Origin: Gammaproteobacteria bacterium
GTDB lineage: Bacteria > Pseudomonadota > Gammaproteobacteria > Pseudomonadales > Azotimanducaceae
Assembly: GCA_009841635.1 (NCBI GenBank)
Contig: VXLJ01000010.1
Span: 1 to 64,000, forward strand
Length of the DNA: 64,000 bases
Direction: 5' to 3'
In this document: piece by piece, positions 20,364 to 28,361 of the stretch
Layout of the letters: every line of letters starts with the position of its first letter
How positions within the stretch are numbered: position 1 is the first letter of the stretch
Notes under the pieces: generated by a model
The model's database searches: none
What the model was told of the DNA's origin: nothing
What the model saw: the letters and a program-made list of their open reading frames with translations, nothing else
Program-made: the position numbers and the translations under genes

Positions 20364-21099
20364 ATGGCATCGTCGATGCGAGCACCGTCAGGTACTGCAC
20401 ATTAGCGTCTAGCGGCAAGCTATCCATATACAGCACCGCACGCACCACGTTGTCGACATGCATCGTAGGTTCCGCTTTCCGCGATCCGTCGGCCTGCGGA
20501 ACCCCGCCGGTCATCCGTGATGTCATGTCCGTTGCCGCGTTGCCAATGTCAATCTGACCGCAAACCACGTCGAAATCGCGACCATCGAGCGCGGTGGATT
20601 TGGTCAAGCCAGTGATGGCATGTTTGGTTGCGGTGTAGGGAGCAGAATTCGGCCGGGGCACTTGTGCAGAAATCGAACCATTGTTAATGATCCTCCCGCC
20701 GCGCGGGGATTGATACTTCATGATCTTGAGCGCGGCCTGCGTGCACAAAAACGCGCCCGTGAGGTTCGTGTTCACCACATGTTGCCATTGTGAAAGCGTC
20801 AACTCTTCCATGGGCACACCAGGCGCGCCGGTGCCCGCGTTATTGAACAATAAGTCCAAGCGACCGAATTGCGACAGCGTGCGATCAAACAGCAGATTCA
20901 CGTCAGTTGGGTTGCCGACGTCGGTGGCTAATGCCAACGTACGATCGCCAGCATCCGCCTCTGCTACGACCGCTTCAAGCATGGCTGCACGACGTCCTGC
21001 GAGCGCGACGGAATAACCTTCCTTAAGCAACGCTAACGTGGTGTATTTACCAATACCGGTCCCTGCGCCGGTGACGATGGCGACTTTACTCATGATCAC
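20347..21099 (-). CDS. Short-chain dehydrogenase/reductase
   Basis: Classical SDR of 250 residues. Seen: NAD(P)-binding TGAGTGIG (about 10-17), NNAG near 91, catalytic Ser in NNGSIS, and YTATK active-site motif. The start is GTG (21099), fused to the upstream 2-hydroxyacid dehydrogenase stop as GTGA; an ATG two codons later is also possible. Substrate unknown. Together with the next two genes upstream it forms a tight three-gene operon with 4-nt overlaps, suggesting consecutive redox steps on one metabolite. Confidence 0.88.
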   Translation of the reverse strand: MIMSKVAIVTGAGTGIGKYTTLALLKEGYSVALAGRRAAMLEAVVAEADAGDRTLALATDVGNPTDVNLLFDRTLSQFGRLDLLFNNAGTGAPGVPMEELTLSQWQHVVNTNLTGAFLCTQAALKIMKYQSPRGGRIINNGSISAQVPRPNSAPYTATKHAITGLTKSTALDGRDFDVVCGQIDIGNAATDMTSRMTGGVPQADGSRKAEPTMHVDNVVRAVLYMDSLPLDANVQYLTVLASTMPFTGRG

Positions 21100-22145
21100 A
21101 ACGCCAATGCAGTAGAAAAATCTGGCACGTTAGCCCAGCGTCCAGGATCGTTGGATCGCATCACTGCGATCGTCTTAATCACCTCCGGATTTGCCAGACC
21201 ATGGGGAGCTTTGCCGGTCAGTGCAAAGATAACGTTTTCCGCTTGCTTGATCGGGCATTCTTCTAAAAATGTCGGTGAAAACCCGGCGATATGCGGTGTC
21301 ACAAGGCAGTTTGACAAGGCCAATAGCGGATCGTCAGACGCAACTGGTTCACGCTCCGTGACGTCAAGCGCCGCAGCTTCGATCTCGCCAGCTGCCAAAG
21401 CCGCGGCCAGTGCGGCGCCATCCACAACTGGACCACGTGAAGTATTTACCAGCAAAGCAGTCGACTTCATTTTTTTCAGTGCCGCCGCGTCAATCAAATG
21501 TCTGGTTTCTTGTGTACCTGAGCAGTGAATCGTGACGAAGTCAGCTTCAGCAAGAAATTCGTCAAAGGATGTCATGCGCACCCCATACAGGTCCGCCGTG
21601 GATTGCTCCACGTAAGGGTCGTATGCAATGATGGCCGCAGGTCCGAAGCCACGCACGCGATTGGCAAACGCTCTGCCGATGTTGCCGAAACCGACAATGC
21701 CCATCGTGTGTCCAGCAATGCGTCGCACGCCGCGTTGATACGTGCCGACCGTGCCACGTTCGTCCGCCCATGCACCACGCGCACACGCGTTTGCGGCACC
21801 TGGCAAACAACGCGTCAAAGCGAGCAGTAAAGCCATAGCATGATCCGCCACTTCGGTGGTGTTCACGCCTGGCACATTGCATGCCAGAATGCCCAATTCG
21901 GTCGCGGCATCGAGATCAATGGAGTCGACGCCAACGCCCATGCGACTTAACACCTTCAAGCGGGGACACGCATCCATGACTTCGCGAGTGGTGAGCGGCA
22001 ACGTATTCACCAACGCGCCATCCGCATCTTGCAGCAATTCGATCATGTCTTCAGTCGATCGCACTGGCTTTTCGACAACTTCAAATCCAGCTTGCTCGAA
22101 CAAATCGACGCGGTTGTATGGGTTAGACATCAATGCGACTTTCAA
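21096..22145 (-). CDS. D-2-hydroxyacid dehydrogenase, phosphoglycerate-dehydrogenase-like
   Basis: NAD-dependent 2-hydroxyacid dehydrogenase of 349 residues. Seen: catalytic-domain segment [19 protein letters not shown], Rossmann motif [12 protein letters not shown], catalytic Arg in [13 protein letters not shown], Glu in EREPV and His in TPHIAG. There is no ACT domain, so this is not a feedback-controlled SerA. The start codon is TTG, overlapping the stop of the 94-residue gene as TTGA. The physiological substrate is unknown; the SDR next to it probably acts in the same route. Confidence 0.88.
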   Translation of the reverse strand: MKVALMSNPYNRVDLFEQAGFEVVEKPVRSTEDMIELLQDADGALVNTLPLTTREVMDACPRLKVLSRMGVGVDSIDLDAATELGILACNVPGVNTTEVADHAMALLLALTRCLPGAANACARGAWADERGTVGTYQRGVRRIAGHTMGIVGFGNIGRAFANRVRGFGPAAIIAYDPYVEQSTADLYGVRMTSFDEFLAEADFVTIHCSGTQETRHLIDAAALKKMKSTALLVNTSRGPVVDGAALAAALAAGEIEAAALDVTEREPVASDDPLLALSNCLVTPHIAGFSPTFLEECPIKQAENVIFALTGKAPHGLANPEVIKTIAVMRSNDPGRWANVPDFSTALAL

Positions 22146-22426
22146 TTGGCAGGCTCCAGCTCAGGCTTTTGGTTTTGTTTTATGTATTCAAGAATATCGC
22201 GACGAACTGAGTCAGCGACGGATTCCTTAAGGGCGTGAGAGGTGATGTCGGGGCATGTCTTCAATACTTGCTTTTCGTTGAATAACGGTCGTGTGACCAG
22301 TGATCCTTCAACGTATCGCCCATCTTCACGCTGGTATTCAAACTCGACACGAACAGGTAACTCGTATAGGCGGTTGTGGCTCTCTACCAAGTGCTTAACA
22401 ATCCGCTTGTCGACCACCCAAATCAC
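22142..22426 (-). CDS. Small conserved-looking protein of unknown function (94 aa)
   Basis: First gene of the three-gene dehydrogenase operon. It has a GTG start and no convincing Shine-Dalgarno. The frame stays open to a stop 12 codons upstream, so the start is uncertain. The sequence is soluble and mixed-charge, with an N-terminal amphipathic stretch, a middle strand-rich part (VRVEFEYQREDGRYVEGSL) and a C-terminal helix (SVADSVRRDILEYIKQ). I recognise no family. The 4-nt overlap with the downstream dehydrogenase supports it as a real gene. Confidence 0.6.
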   Translation of the reverse strand: MIWVVDKRIVKHLVESHNRLYELPVRVEFEYQREDGRYVEGSLVTRPLFNEKQVLKTCPDITSHALKESVADSVRRDILEYIKQNQKPELEPAN

Positions 22427-22474
22427 ATCGGTTGGAGTAATTTCACCACCTAATCTGAATTATCCTACCGCGCG

Positions 22475-23212
22475 ATGACAGCCTCAAAACGCCAAGCAGA
22501 ATCGGCACCACTAGCTATTCCTGCAAACTGGGCAGTCATGTTCGACCTCGGCGAGACACTTTTTGAACCGCTGCCAGCTCAATATGGCGAACAGAACTTG
22601 CTCACGTACGCACGCCAAGCAGGTATTGAAGCACAACGCGAAAAACTGCTAGCGATGTTTACCCAAAGCAAAGCTGAGGTTGCAAGCGAGTTCGCAAGAC
22701 GCTCGTTCTATCGTCATGCTGAATTTGTGAGCCGCGTGTTTCAAGTTTGCTGTGAGGCATTTGGCGCAACACCATCGCCAAATATCACCGCAGGCTATAT
22801 CGCCGCCCAGCACGAGGCGGTGGTGGCGTGGCTACGTCCTCGACCTGACTGTTTCGCAACGTTAGCAGCTCTCAGGTCGCGCGGAAATCGGCTCGCGATT
22901 GTCTCGAATATCGACGACGACTGGTTGACGCCGCTTGTGTCGCGATGGGAGCTCGACACGTACGTCGACGTCATTCTCAGCTCTGAAAGCGCTGAATCAT
23001 GCAAGCCAGATCAGAAGATCTTTGCAGATGCGTGCAAAGCCATTGCTACCAAACCTGCAAGATGCCTATTCGTCGGTGACGATGAAGCGAATGACGTGGT
23101 TGGAGCAAATCGTGCCGGCATGACTTCAGTGCTATTTCACAAAATGCCTTCCTCCGCCATTGAGACGCAGGCGGTCTACGTCATCACAGAACTAAACGCA
23201 TTACTCAGGTGA
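22475..23212 (+). CDS. HAD-superfamily hydrolase
   Basis: Haloacid-dehalogenase-fold enzyme of 245 residues. Motif I is FDLGETL (Asp about 24), motif II IVSNID, motif III Lys in CKPDQKIF, and motif IV GDDEANDVVGA. The helical cap (about 35-115) is a C1-type insert. Motif I has Gly in the position of the second Asp of DxDxT phosphatases, so it may be a weak phosphatase or act on another substrate. It is divergent from the dehydrogenase operon, with 48 nt between them. Confidence 0.82.
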   Translation: MTASKRQAESAPLAIPANWAVMFDLGETLFEPLPAQYGEQNLLTYARQAGIEAQREKLLAMFTQSKAEVASEFARRSFYRHAEFVSRVFQVCCEAFGATPSPNITAGYIAAQHEAVVAWLRPRPDCFATLAALRSRGNRLAIVSNIDDDWLTPLVSRWELDTYVDVILSSESAESCKPDQKIFADACKAIATKPARCLFVGDDEANDVVGANRAGMTSVLFHKMPSSAIETQAVYVITELNALLR

Positions 23213-23277
23213 ATAGCACCAAAGGCAAATCAGTCGATGCTGCGTAGAGCTTAGGTTCTAGTCTGGTATGCGCCCGC

Positions 23278-24108
23278 TTAGTTTGCTAGGGGAGCCGCTG
23301 CAACCGTTGGTTCGAAAATCACGGCACATCCGCAACTGCGACACACTAAACCTTGTCTGCGCCGATGACGAGCAATTTGCCACCTGCAGATAGGACACGT
23401 CGCGAGCCATTTCGTATCGGCAAACTCAACGTCGTGGGTAACTTTCGCGGAACAGCCAATACGGCGGGCCATGGCCTTCCATACCTTGTTGTGACCATGC
23501 ATGTCCCCTACGAGCGCATGCGCGATTTCATGAAGCAACGTGTCCGTGACTTCTGAACGTGGTGCATTAAGCGCAAACTGTTCCGCCACGCTAATTTGTC
23601 GCGTTTGAAAAAAGCAACCACCGCCACGCCGGGTAGCCTGATCAAAAGTAAATCGCCAGTCGCTCAAGCCGTGCTCGTGTAGCAATCGATCCGCTTCGGT
23701 TTCGACTTCGCTTAAGCGCGCGCGGCGATCTTCGCCTGCCGTGCAAACGTCGACGTGAGCTAGGTGTGCATAGGCGACCCGCCAAACTGCATCACCGCAA
23801 TTGACATGTGCGTACTTCGGATTGACTTTCACGATTCGCCCTAGCCGACGTGCTCGGCCTTTCCGTGCAAAAGCAACTCGATCCCCCGCTTTGAAATCCA
23901 AGCGGGCCTGGTCGTTCAGCGTGCGCACCCGCTGCGGGGCGGCACCTTTACGCAGTCTTAACTCACGGATGGGCACTCGATACTCGTCACCGTCCTCGGT
24001 AACGACCGTTGCAGTGCGACCTTTAATCGACGCGATGAACCCATTTTCATCCGTGTGCTTGGTTCTAAACGAGACAGCATCCTGAGGACGAAAAATGCGA
24101 TCGTGCAT
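23278..24108 (-). CDS. SprT-like zinc metallopeptidase with N-terminal SH3-like modules
   Basis: Residues about 135-265 form a SprT-like domain: catalytic LLHEIAHALVG (HExxH), a further His in GHNKVWKAMARRIGC, and a C-terminal zinc ribbon with CPIC and CRSC pairs. Residues 1-125 look like two small SH3/KOW-type barrels in tandem (ENGFIASIKGRTATVV... and AGDRVAFARKGRARRLGRIV...), which are not part of SprT. SprT-domain proteins related to Spartan act on DNA-protein crosslinks; SH3-like modules often bind nucleic acid or protein. A role at DNA or RNA is inference. The gene stands alone with its own upstream gap. Confidence 0.8.
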   Translation of the reverse strand: MHDRIFRPQDAVSFRTKHTDENGFIASIKGRTATVVTEDGDEYRVPIRELRLRKGAAPQRVRTLNDQARLDFKAGDRVAFARKGRARRLGRIVKVNPKYAHVNCGDAVWRVAYAHLAHVDVCTAGEDRRARLSEVETEADRLLHEHGLSDWRFTFDQATRRGGGCFFQTRQISVAEQFALNAPRSEVTDTLLHEIAHALVGDMHGHNKVWKAMARRIGCSAKVTHDVEFADTKWLATCPICRWQIARHRRRQGLVCRSCGCAVIFEPTVAAAPLAN

Positions 24109-24215
24109 GCCTCAATTTAATCCAGCATGGTTAGCCAAGCAGAATCGAATCTCACGTGCATGTGCGGTAAACATCTTTAGTATTGACCGTATCCTGATAG
24201 TTACGCAAATTTGTC

Positions 24216-25157
24216 ATGCACGCAGATGCCGATCCAGCTTTCGTTGAAGCCTTCGGTCACTTTGCCAATGGCAAGTACCGACACGTGCGCATGCCCGACC
24301 ATCAAGAAGTCGAAGATCCGCAAGAACGTGCTGCGCTTTATAAAAACGAGCCAATCCGCGTTCATAACGCGCGCATGCTCGACCCAGCCGCGACGGTCGA
24401 TCGACAAGGCTTTCAGTTAGTCCACCAAGAGACCCACGTAGACGATCTCTTGGATATGGACAAAGCACGCAATGAGTTCTATCCAGAGTGCTCAGCAATC
24501 GTCAAACAGATTACAGGTTGCCTTGATACATACGTGACCCAACACCAGTACCGAAATGGCTACAACCATTTGCCCGAAGGCCACCCAAAACGCATGCAAC
24601 CAACGCCAAATGGCAGTCCGGGCGGATACGGCGGCACACATTCCGACATCAGCCCAATGGCTGAGAATCGTTGGGACGACATCGTGGATGGTCGGCACTG
24701 CGCGATGTTCAATTTGTGGCGTAGCACCGACTTAGCGAACGACATTCAAGTCATGCCTTTGGCTTTGCTCGATATGACGTCATTGGCGTTTGACGACATG
24801 GTTGCTGCGGACGCCTGGGGCGGGCCCGGCAAAGTTCAACAACATTTGGTCAGCTATCGACTGGCTTACAACCCTAAACAACGCTGGTTCTACTACCCGC
24901 GTATGAAACCTTGGGAAATGTTGGTGTTTAAGCAGTATGACACTCGGCAAGCAGATCCGACCATGCGGCAGGCTTACCACGGCGCCATACCAGATCCTTC
25001 AACCACCGACGCTTCACCATTGCGGCAAACCATCGAGGTGCGAGTATTGGCATTGTTCGACAAGGAAAAGGATCGGGACGCCCGCAAGGCTCGTTATCAG
25101 GCTGAAATACCAGAGCGTTTCGCAGACGGAACCGTGTCAACCTGGGCCTCGCGTTAA
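24216..25157 (+). CDS. CmcJ/NvfI-family (GA4-desaturase-like) Fe(II)/2-oxoglutarate oxygenase
   Basis: The 313-residue protein matches the CmcJ/NvfI/GA4-desaturase pattern: HSD (H142, D144) and a distal H255 in RQAYHGAIPDP as a likely iron-binding facial triad, the stretch MKPWEMLVFKQYD before it, and the closing RQTIEVRVLAL, whose Arg would bind 2-oxoglutarate. Family members modify secondary metabolites (cephamycin, asperfuranone-type and meroterpenoid chemistry); housekeeping roles are mostly unknown. No biosynthetic cluster surrounds it. It converges on the sulfolipid operon with a 4-nt overlap. Activity and substrate are inferred. Confidence 0.75.
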   Translation: MHADADPAFVEAFGHFANGKYRHVRMPDHQEVEDPQERAALYKNEPIRVHNARMLDPAATVDRQGFQLVHQETHVDDLLDMDKARNEFYPECSAIVKQITGCLDTYVTQHQYRNGYNHLPEGHPKRMQPTPNGSPGGYGGTHSDISPMAENRWDDIVDGRHCAMFNLWRSTDLANDIQVMPLALLDMTSLAFDDMVAADAWGGPGKVQQHLVSYRLAYNPKQRWFYYPRMKPWEMLVFKQYDTRQADPTMRQAYHGAIPDPSTTDASPLRQTIEVRVLALFDKEKDRDARKARYQAEIPERFADGTVSTWASR

Positions 25158-26071
25158 GTCAATGCGGCGACGCTCTCCCGCAAAGTGGCAATCAGCTTCG
25201 GCATGCCGCCGGGACGCCACCCTAATGCATGTAGCTTGTCACAGCGCATTGGATTAGTCGCCGGCGTTCCTGTAGGCAGTTCTTCTGCATTAACCGACTG
25301 CCCCGTCACGATAGTCCGCACGAGCGCAATCAATTGGTGTTCGCTCACTTGAATATCCGAACAGTTGAAGTGTTTCAAGGGCACTGCTTCAATTTGTTGA
25401 GTTAGAAGGAGCTCAATCGCCAACGCTACATCGTCCACATGCACTTCCGTGCGTTGCTGGTCTGAATACGAACCGGTGAGCTGACTAGCACGCGCAGCAT
25501 GGGTGATCAACTCGCGCCATTTATCGATACCAGGTAGACAGGGATTCGCATAGATCCCAGTCGGTCGAAGCGAACAAAAGCCGATTTCCTGCATGGAATC
25601 GCCAATGCGTTCTACGTCAGCCTTGATTCGACCGTATAACGTTGTTGGTTTCGCCTCGGCATTGTCATCGATACCTTGCGCACCGGCCACATAGCCATCA
25701 AAAACAGCCCGACTCGAAAGAAATACCGTCTTCTTAACTGCGTGCTGCCGAAGCAATTCAAAAAACGCAGTCGTCGCGTCTAAATTGACCGCCTCAAATC
25801 GAGCCGGATCACGGCCTTCGCCACCGCGATACCGGCCGGGCGCATGCTCAAATGCTGCATGTACGACTGCATCGCAGTTTTCAACAAGTGCAGCCAATGA
25901 CGACAGATCATCCATTGCACCATGGAACCAGCGCAAGTTGTTAACACTCAAGCCGGTCGAATCCAAACGATTGCGGTGCAACAACGCATGCACGCTGTGA
26001 CCTGAGCCGAGCAATCGCGCCACCAAGAAGCGGCCTACAAAACCTGTCGCGCCAGTAACGGCTATCCTCAC
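25154..26071 (-). CDS. NAD-dependent epimerase/reductase, SqdC-like by context
   Basis: Extended-SDR protein of 305 residues from the GTG at 26071, where VRIAVTGATGFVGRFL begins; the longer frame to 26128 would run into the upstream gene and lacks homology-like sequence. Seen: GATGFVG nucleotide loop, Ser in VFLSSRAVFDG and YGRIK (YxxxK). It is third in sqdB-GT8-this gene, the order of Rhodobacter sphaeroides sqdB-sqdD-sqdC. In that organism sqdC mutants accumulate a sulfoquinovosyl-dihydroxyacetone compound, implying a reductase step. Assignment as SqdC is by position; the fold call is secure. Confidence 0.65.
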   Translation of the reverse strand: MRIAVTGATGFVGRFLVARLLGSGHSVHALLHRNRLDSTGLSVNNLRWFHGAMDDLSSLAALVENCDAVVHAAFEHAPGRYRGGEGRDPARFEAVNLDATTAFFELLRQHAVKKTVFLSSRAVFDGYVAGAQGIDDNAEAKPTTLYGRIKADVERIGDSMQEIGFCSLRPTGIYANPCLPGIDKWRELITHAARASQLTGSYSDQQRTEVHVDDVALAIELLLTQQIEAVPLKHFNCSDIQVSEHQLIALVRTIVTGQSVNAEELPTGTPATNPMRCDKLHALGWRPGGMPKLIATLRESVAALT

Positions 26072-26084
26072 AGCGAACGAACGT

Positions 26085-26882
26085 TCACTGCATAACGAGT
26101 GGTGGCAACTCTTCAGGCAAATCGCCACCTTCTAAAACCGCATGCCATAAATCAATCAATGGCCGCAGTTGTGCAAGCTTTGGGTGGTTCGTCTCCCATG
26201 GCTTTTCATACTGGTAGTGTACGACTCGGATCGACGACCAACGCCACAAGTCCGGTAAATTGAAATAGATGTATTGCAGTGCGTTATAGGTATACGGCAA
26301 GCCATGCCAATCTGGGAAATACGATTCCAAAAAGGTCTGATCAGTACGCCGCCAAAACACGTTTGGTTGATCTAAGGCCAAAAGCATGTTCTCGAAGGTG
26401 CGCTTGGACGGTCGAGCCACAAACACACCTGAGTTGAGACGATGCATGTCGGCGAGCGTTTCGTACAAATTTGGGGCCGCAGAAAATTCAGGATAACTGA
26501 ATAGTTTCCGAATATCTCGCACCACGATGGCATCTGCGTCGATGAACACCACCCGCTCGTACGTCTCAAGCTCCCACAGCCGCAATTTACAGAAATTGTC
26601 GAGAGGATCATGAAACGCAGGTTTGGTGCCCTTGGTGAATGGCGCGGCAGCATGTTGCCGTTCACGGGTATGGCGTTTGTTGAATGCCTTCGAACAAGGT
26701 AACCGCTCGACACGAATCACCTTGCAACCTTCCGCTTCAAGTGGTGCCAGCGCCAGATCTTCGCGTGTAACCATCACACACAACGAGTGGTCACTGTCGA
26801 CGCGTTTCAAAGAACGCGCCAGCGCCAGCGCACCTAAGGCGTAGTCGTCATTGGTGACGAGCGTAACGTACGCCGCGGTCAA
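26085..26882 (-). CDS. sqdD: Glycogenin-like GT8 glycosyltransferase, SqdD-like
   Basis: GT8-family retaining transferase of 265 residues using a nucleotide-sugar donor. Seen: start region YVTLVTNDDYALGALALARSL, metal-binding D115-A116-D117 in FIDADAIV, NSGVFV (N150-G152), DQTFL, and a C-terminal HYQYEKPW motif. It is directly downstream of UDP-sulfoquinovose synthase, as is SqdD of R. sphaeroides, which resembles glycogenin and whose loss leaves UDP-sulfoquinovose unused. The likely role is transfer of sulfoquinovose to a glycerol-type acceptor. TTG is the upstream-most start; no clear Shine-Dalgarno is visible. Confidence 0.78.
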   Translation of the reverse strand: MTAAYVTLVTNDDYALGALALARSLKRVDSDHSLCVMVTREDLALAPLEAEGCKVIRVERLPCSKAFNKRHTRERQHAAAPFTKGTKPAFHDPLDNFCKLRLWELETYERVVFIDADAIVVRDIRKLFSYPEFSAAPNLYETLADMHRLNSGVFVARPSKRTFENMLLALDQPNVFWRRTDQTFLESYFPDWHGLPYTYNALQYIYFNLPDLWRWSSIRVVHYQYEKPWETNHPKLAQLRPLIDLWHAVLEGGDLPEELPPLVMQ

Positions 26883-26915
26883 GGCGGTACGTGTAGGTTG
26901 GCAGAAACTGGTTGC

Positions 26916-28136
26916 TTACGCCCGCTGGCGCACCTGCTCGATGGTTTCAATATTGCGCAATTCGTCACCGATTTCCTTGGTCCATGCGGATTGCGCTGGA
27001 ATGCGGGTTCGATCTATGCGTGCTTTGTGCTTACGTGCAATTTCAACTAGCTCATCGAGCAAGCCGTCGCTCAAAGTGGTGGGATTCAAGCCGAGACTTA
27101 AAAACTTCTCGTTTGAAACTTTCAAGTCGTTTTCTTTCGCTTCCCGCCGCGGATTCTTAACGTAATCAATGGACACGCCACTTAGCTGCGCGACGAGTTC
27201 TGCAAGTTCGCGCACGCAGTGAACTTCTGTCATTTGATTGAAAATCTTAGTGCGCTCACCGCGTGCAGGTGGGTTGCTCACTGCGAGCTCAATGCATCGC
27301 ACCGAATCCTGAATATGAATAAATGCACGCGTTTGTCCACCTGTGCCGTGCACGGTTAGCGGGTAATTGATAGCTGCTTGCACTAAAAAACGATTAAGCA
27401 CCGTGCCGTAGTCGCCGTCGTAATCGAATCGATTGATGAGACTCTCATGCCGCCGTGTCTCCTCAGTTTGGGTACCCCACACAATTCCTTGATGCAGATC
27501 AGTGAGCCGTAGTTGATCGTTCTTTGCATAAAACGCAAGCATCAGTTGATCTAGGCATTTCGTCATGTGATAAATGCTGCCAGGATTGGCTGGGTAGAGG
27601 ATCTCCTGCGTATGCTGCGATCCGTCGTCATTGGTAATCTGCACAGGCAGATAACCTTCTGGAATGGTTGCGCCAATATCACTGTAGCCGTAGACACCCA
27701 TGGTGCCTAAGTGCACAAGATGCACGTCCTGCTCAAGCTCCACAATCGCATTTAGTAAATTGTGGGTGGCATTCACATTGTTATTAACCGTATATGCCTT
27801 GTGGCGATCCGACTTCATGGAATACGGTGCTGCACGCTGTTGTGCCAAGTGGATCACACAGTCCGGCTGGTAACTGGCGAACCATTGTTTTAGCCGCTCG
27901 AATTCTGTCGCTAGATTGAGCTGCTCAAATTGAATCCGATGGCCAGAAATTCGTTCCCAAATCTTGATGCGTTCCTGTATCGACGCAATCGGCGTCAGTG
28001 ATTGCACACCAAGCTCGAGGTCAATTTGGCGACGGCTCAAATCGTCAAGAATGACGACTTCATGCCCTCGATTGGTTAGATGTAGGCTAGCAGGCCACCC
28101 AATAAAGCCATCTCCGCCAAATACACCAATGCGCAT
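26916..28136 (-). CDS. sqdB: UDP-sulfoquinovose synthase
   Basis: Converts UDP-glucose plus sulfite to UDP-sulfoquinovose, the head-group donor of the sulfolipid SQDG. It has 406 residues with NAD-binding GGDGFIGW (7-14), T145 in GTMGVYG, and Y189-x3-K193; T145, Tyr and Lys match the catalytic triad of Arabidopsis SQD1. Family-specific stretches include RRHESLINRFDYDGDYGTVLNRF (split within 230-255) and GTGGQTRAFIHIQDSV. First gene of the sqd unit, behind a Pho-box-like promoter at 28166-28198. SqdB-type enzymes are common in cyanobacteria, plants and some alphaproteobacteria, less so in gammas. Confidence 0.92.
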   Translation of the reverse strand: MRIGVFGGDGFIGWPASLHLTNRGHEVVILDDLSRRQIDLELGVQSLTPIASIQERIKIWERISGHRIQFEQLNLATEFERLKQWFASYQPDCVIHLAQQRAAPYSMKSDRHKAYTVNNNVNATHNLLNAIVELEQDVHLVHLGTMGVYGYSDIGATIPEGYLPVQITNDDGSQHTQEILYPANPGSIYHMTKCLDQLMLAFYAKNDQLRLTDLHQGIVWGTQTEETRRHESLINRFDYDGDYGTVLNRFLVQAAINYPLTVHGTGGQTRAFIHIQDSVRCIELAVSNPPARGERTKIFNQMTEVHCVRELAELVAQLSGVSIDYVKNPRREAKENDLKVSNEKFLSLGLNPTTLSDGLLDELVEIARKHKARIDRTRIPAQSAWTKEIGDELRNIETIEQVRQRA

Positions 28137-28165
28137 TCCGACTGTTTAATCCCGACTAAAACCTC

Positions 28166-28198
28166 ATTGTAAACGAGGGTACGACCGTTTTGTGACCG
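28166..28198 (-). promoter_or_regulatory. Pho-box-like PhoB-dependent promoter of the sqd operon
   Basis: Minus strand, 5' to 3': CGGTCAC (28198-28192), AAAA (28191-28188), CGGTCGT (28187-28181), nine bases, then TACAAT (28171-28166). The E. coli Pho box is two CTGTCAT repeats separated by 4 A/T-rich bases and lies about 10 nt upstream of a -10 box with no good -35. Each half-site here matches 5 of 7, the spacer is all A, and the -10 matches 5 of 6. Predicted transcription start near 28159 leaves about a 23-nt leader before sqdB. Strong by arrangement; PhoB binding is not shown. Confidence 0.7.
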
Positions 28199-28361
28199 TG
28201 AAATTCCAAGTGAAACTAATTGAAAAAACTGAGATTCTCGCCTCGCGCCCTCCCCGACGCAATGTGAAGCGGAAATCCTTCGCTCACTTTTTCTGAGAAT
28301 TTAGTTAGTCGATCATGCTTGGCGAGGCGTCAACTCGAACGAACTGACTAGCGTCGTCTAT

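Noticed and set aside
28240-28300. Terminator between the propeller gene and sqdB
   Set aside because: Short inverted repeats exist, but none has a long stem followed by a T tract in the transcribed direction.
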